Shown: positions 6,254-8,140 of the stretch, in pieces | How the letters are laid out: the number at the start of each line of letters is the position of its first letter | How positions within the stretch are numbered: the first letter of the stretch is position 1 | Assembly (NCBI GenBank): GCA_003489085.1 | Contig: DNJM01000010.1 | Span: forward strand, 667 to 8,806 | Direction: 5' to 3' | Source of the DNA: Lachnospiraceae bacterium | GTDB lineage: Bacteria > Bacillota > Clostridia > Lachnospirales > Lachnospiraceae | DNA: 8,140 nucleotides | Translations under genes and position numbers: made by a program | The notes under the pieces: generated by a model | Databases searched by the model: none | The model's input: the letters and a program-made list of their open reading frames with translations, nothing else | Told to the model about the DNA's origin: nothing

Positions 6254-7642
6254 TTAATCTGTAAATCTTTGGCGCCAGGAACCTTTCAGGATTCTGGCGC
6301 TTAACAGTAATGCACGTGTGACATTATCTGCGACCATGAATACCCAGATCATTTTCAGACCGGCATGCAGATAGAAGATGCTGAAGCAGGCACCCAGGAT
6401 ACGCACACCCCACATGGAAATCAGGGAAAAGAAGAAGGGAGCTTTGGTATCGCCGATACCATTGAAGATTCCTTCCAGAATGATGGCTACGGCGAACAAC
6501 GGTTCCGATACAGCAACGATCTTCAGTACGGTGATGCCGCCTGCGATTACCTGAGCGTCCTTTGTAAAAAGGGACATCATGAATCCCGGGAACAGGAAGA
6601 GCAGACCGCCGGTTATGGTCATCAGAAGGACTGCCATTCCGGTGGTGATTTTCGCTGTCTGAAGGAATTTCTTCTGGCTGCGTTCTCCGAGAGACTGGCC
6701 GGCCATGGTAGAGGCAGCAGTCTGCATACCGAAGCCCGGGATGTAAAATGCCTGCTCCGCAGTCATTGCTATGGAATGGGTGGCAAGAGCCAGCGTTCCA
6801 AGCCGTGTCACCAGTGTCACAAAAACGACCTGCCCCAGGGCTGCACTGATTCGTTCCAGGGTGACAGGGATACTGATCCGCAGGCATTTGCGGATCAGCT
6901 CCGGTTTGTGGCGAAGACTGCAGCCGCGGGGAGAAAGAGCCGGATTCCTGTAGTACACAATGGCCATGAAGATACCGCCGATACAGTAGGAAATGGCTGT
7001 TGCGATGGCAGCACCTGCTACGCCAAGGCCTGCACTTGGCAGATAGAAACGGAAACTTCCCAGCGTAATATAGCGGGACTCATAGATCAGGAAGAAGTTC
7101 AGAACCATGTTTACCAGATTCATACACAGGTTTGCCAGCATGGGACTTTTGGTATCTCCGGCACCACGCATGATGGCACCCAGTATCACAGAAGCCGCAC
7201 GGAACAGAAGCGGCGCGCATACGATTGAAAAATAGAGAGAGGCTTCCTGGTGAATTTCCGGCTCTGCACCCATCCAGATGGGGAGGAAGGGGCTGATGCT
7301 GAGGGTAATGGCGGTACTCAGGACACCCAGAATACCGATGAAATAGAGTGCCTGGATGCCATATTCTTTGGCACGTTCTCTGTTCCCGGCACCGATGGAT
7401 TCGGCGATACAGGCCAGGATACCGACTCCTATGGCAAAAAGAGGTGCATTGACCAGCCAGGTTACGGAGGAAGTCAGACCGACAGCTGCGGATGCATGGG
7501 CTCCGATCCGACCGACCATGGCCGTGTCAATATATTGTACAACGGTAAATAGAGCCTGTTCGATGATAGAGGGCCATGCCAGATGGAAAATGGTGTGAAA
7601 GAGTTTCTTGTTTTGGTCATAATAGGTTGTCATTCGTTTCAT
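6254..7642 (-). CDS. MATE-family multidrug/metabolite efflux transporter
   Basis: This is an integral membrane antiporter of the MATE family, which exports drugs, dyes or metabolites in exchange for protons or sodium. The 462-residue protein has about twelve hydrophobic segments in two pseudo-symmetric halves. The halves show the family's paired motif: RGAGDTKSPM at 159-168 and NGIGDTKAPF at 394-403. Other typical stretches are DTAMVGRIGAHA (39-50), ESIGAGNRERA (81-91), the cytosolic middle loop with LRHKPELIRKCLRIS (243-257) and AGQSLGER (314-321). No cleavable signal peptide is expected. The start at 7642 is supported by AAGAGGA (7655-7649 on the minus strand), 6 bases upstream. The stop lies 4 bases from the stop of the convergent kinase gene. 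A 19-bp-spacer promoter sits upstream and a MerR-type regulator is divergent, suggesting inducible expression. The substrate cannot be inferred from sequence. Confidence 0.94.
   Translation of the reverse strand: MKRMTTYYDQNKKLFHTIFHLAWPSIIEQALFTVVQYIDTAMVGRIGAHASAAVGLTSSVTWLVNAPLFAIGVGILACIAESIGAGNRERAKEYGIQALYFIGILGVLSTAITLSISPFLPIWMGAEPEIHQEASLYFSIVCAPLLFRAASVILGAIMRGAGDTKSPMLANLCMNLVNMVLNFFLIYESRYITLGSFRFYLPSAGLGVAGAAIATAISYCIGGIFMAIVYYRNPALSPRGCSLRHKPELIRKCLRISIPVTLERISAALGQVVFVTLVTRLGTLALATHSIAMTAEQAFYIPGFGMQTAASTMAGQSLGERSQKKFLQTAKITTGMAVLLMTITGGLLFLFPGFMMSLFTKDAQVIAGGITVLKIVAVSEPLFAVAIILEGIFNGIGDTKAPFFFSLISMWGVRILGACFSIFYLHAGLKMIWVFMVADNVTRALLLSARILKGSWRQRFTD
6272..6300 (+). terminator. 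Candidate hairpin terminator for the dnaG-rpoD operon
   Basis: GCGCCAG (6272-6278) pairs perfectly with CTGGCGC (6294-6300). Within it CCT (6282-6284) pairs with AGG (6288-6290) around a TTC loop, making one long stem with an internal mismatch. It begins 23 bases after the kinase stop codon and lies in the last codons of the convergent transporter gene. Only TTAA follows on the plus strand, so the U-run is weak. It is the best stem in the right place, but efficiency is uncertain. Confidence 0.45.
6873..6898 (-). repeat. Perfect 10-bp inverted repeat inside the transporter gene
   Basis: CTGATCCGCA (6873-6882) and TGCGGATCAG (6889-6898) form a perfect 10-bp stem with a 6-base loop in the mRNA. 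It covers codons 249-257 (L-I-R-K-C-L-R-I-S), in the cytosolic loop joining the two halves of the transporter. There is no U-run after it. Confidence 0.55.
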
Positions 7643-7683
7643 ATCAGTTCCTCTTATCCTTGCATAGATTTCTTCATTCGTTT

Positions 7684-7714
7684 ATTATAAAGGGTATAGT
7701 AACTATATAGTCAA
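7684..7714 (-). promoter_or_regulatory. MerR-type promoter of the MATE gene (19-bp spacer)
   Basis: Read on the minus strand, TTGACT (7714-7709) is a near-consensus -35 and TATAAT (7689-7684) a perfect -10. The spacer (7708-7690) is exactly 19 bp, longer than the usual 17. Over-long spacers of 19-20 bp are the hallmark of promoters activated by MerR-family regulators, which twist the DNA to realign the two elements. Transcription should begin near 7677, giving a short leader of about 35 bases before the ATG at 7642. Confidence 0.85.
7695..7707. promoter_or_regulatory. Probable MerR-regulator operator (dyad in the promoter spacer)
   Basis: TATAGT and ACTATA flank a single central base, forming a perfect 13-bp dyad inside the 19-bp spacer of the transporter promoter, as expected for a MerR dimer. 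Binding here would also cover the region where the divergent regulator's own promoter must lie. A weak plus-strand candidate is TTTATT at 7681-7686 with TATATA at 7704-7709 (17-bp spacing). Autoregulation is therefore plausible. Confidence 0.75.
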
Positions 7715-7749
7715 GAAGATTTCAAAAATATATACGGAAAAAAAGAAAT

Positions 7750-8140
7750 ATGAGAGAAAAAGAATATTTAACTACCGGAGAGTTAGCGGATATGTTCGGG
7801 ATTTCCAAGCAGAATGTGATTTACTACGACCGGATCGGTCTGTTGTCTCCGGCCAGACGGGATGCACAGGAATACAGATATTATTCGATGGAGCAGGTAG
7901 ACGAGATGGACGTGATCCTGACCTTTCGGAACCTGGGTGTGCCGATCAAGGAAGTGAAGGCTTATCTGACGCAGAAAACGCCTCAGAACTGCATTCGCAT
8001 TTTAAAGGAGCAGCAGGAAAGGGTGGAAAAAGAAGCAGAACATCTGGCCCGGATCCGCAGCAAGCTGGAAAAGCGAGTGTCCCTGCTGGAAGAAGCAGCA
8101 GCCTTTCAGGATTTTGAACAGGTGGAATTCTATACCTTAC
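7750..8140 (+). CDS. MerR-family transcriptional regulator, partial (runs off the right edge)
   Basis: The open frame from ATG 7750 gives 130 residues and has no stop before the window ends. The N-terminal winged helix-turn-helix is clear: YLTTGELADMFGISKQNVIYYDRIGLLSPAR (6-36), then the wing with EYRYYSMEQVDEMDVI (41-56) and the second helical pair FRNLGVPIKEVKAYL (59-73). A long charged amphipathic helix (about 78-117), the expected antiparallel dimerisation coiled coil, follows. A C-terminal effector-binding domain appears to begin near residue 120 (FQDFEQVEFYTL) and is cut off. Such regulators usually bind the spacer of their target promoter and activate it when a ligand binds. The divergent MATE gene with a 19-bp-spacer promoter is the obvious target. 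No cysteine pattern typical of metal-sensing members is visible in the part seen, so an organic-ligand sensor of the BmrR/TipA kind is more likely. The ribosome binding site is weak (GGAAA around 7736-7740). Confidence 0.92.
   Translation, partial: MREKEYLTTGELADMFGISKQNVIYYDRIGLLSPARRDAQEYRYYSMEQVDEMDVILTFRNLGVPIKEVKAYLTQKTPQNCIRILKEQQERVEKEAEHLARIRSKLEKRVSLLEEAAAFQDFEQVEFYTL

Noticed and set aside
6365..7228. 287-codon plus-strand frame opposite the MATE gene
   Set aside because: The product is rich in D, G, H, Q and C with no domain, which is the usual mirror of a membrane-protein gene; the MATE reading is unambiguous.
1..8140. CRISPR array, insertion sequence, prophage or defence system
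   Set aside because: No regularly spaced repeats, transposase, integrase or defence-type domains are visible; almost all sequence is accounted for by housekeeping genes and the MerR/MATE pair.

Overview
The window looks like an ordinary chromosomal segment from a Clostridia-class Firmicute, most likely a gut Lachnospiraceae-type bacterium. This is inferred from three things: the gene order dgt-dnaG-rpoD-trmK-nif3, the short SigA-type sigma factor without the large insert seen in proteobacterial sigma-70, and purine-rich Shine-Dalgarno sites with roughly balanced base composition. The genus cannot be fixed from this alone.

Left part (1-6249, plus strand): a tightly packed macromolecular-synthesis operon. 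It starts with the last codons of a dGTPase-like gene. DNA primase (dnaG), the principal sigma factor (rpoD/sigA), tRNA m1A22 methyltransferase (trmK), a Nif3/YbgI-type dinuclear-metal protein and a large nucleoside (uridine) kinase-like protein follow. Gaps are 3 to about 60 bases, so co-transcription and partial translational coupling are likely. The last gene joins a TGS domain and a degenerate threonyl-tRNA-synthetase editing-like domain to a uridine-kinase-type P-loop domain. A hairpin sits between dnaG and the rpoD ribosome binding site.

Right part (6254-8140): a MATE-family efflux transporter gene on the minus strand converges on the operon with only 4 bases between stop codons. It is transcribed divergently from a MerR-family regulator that runs off the right edge. 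The 107-base divergent spacer holds a textbook MerR-type promoter facing the transporter: TTGACT and TATAAT elements separated by exactly 19 bp, with a 13-bp dyad inside the spacer. The regulator and transporter are therefore probably a small inducible efflux module next to the housekeeping operon.

I see no CRISPR array, insertion sequence, RNA gene, prophage or defence locus. Nothing here looks like a wholly new system. The points most worth a second look are the MerR-type 19-bp-spacer promoter, the synthetase-like/kinase fusion, and several strong inverted repeats: one between dnaG and rpoD, two flanking the convergent gene ends, one inside trmK and one inside the transporter gene.
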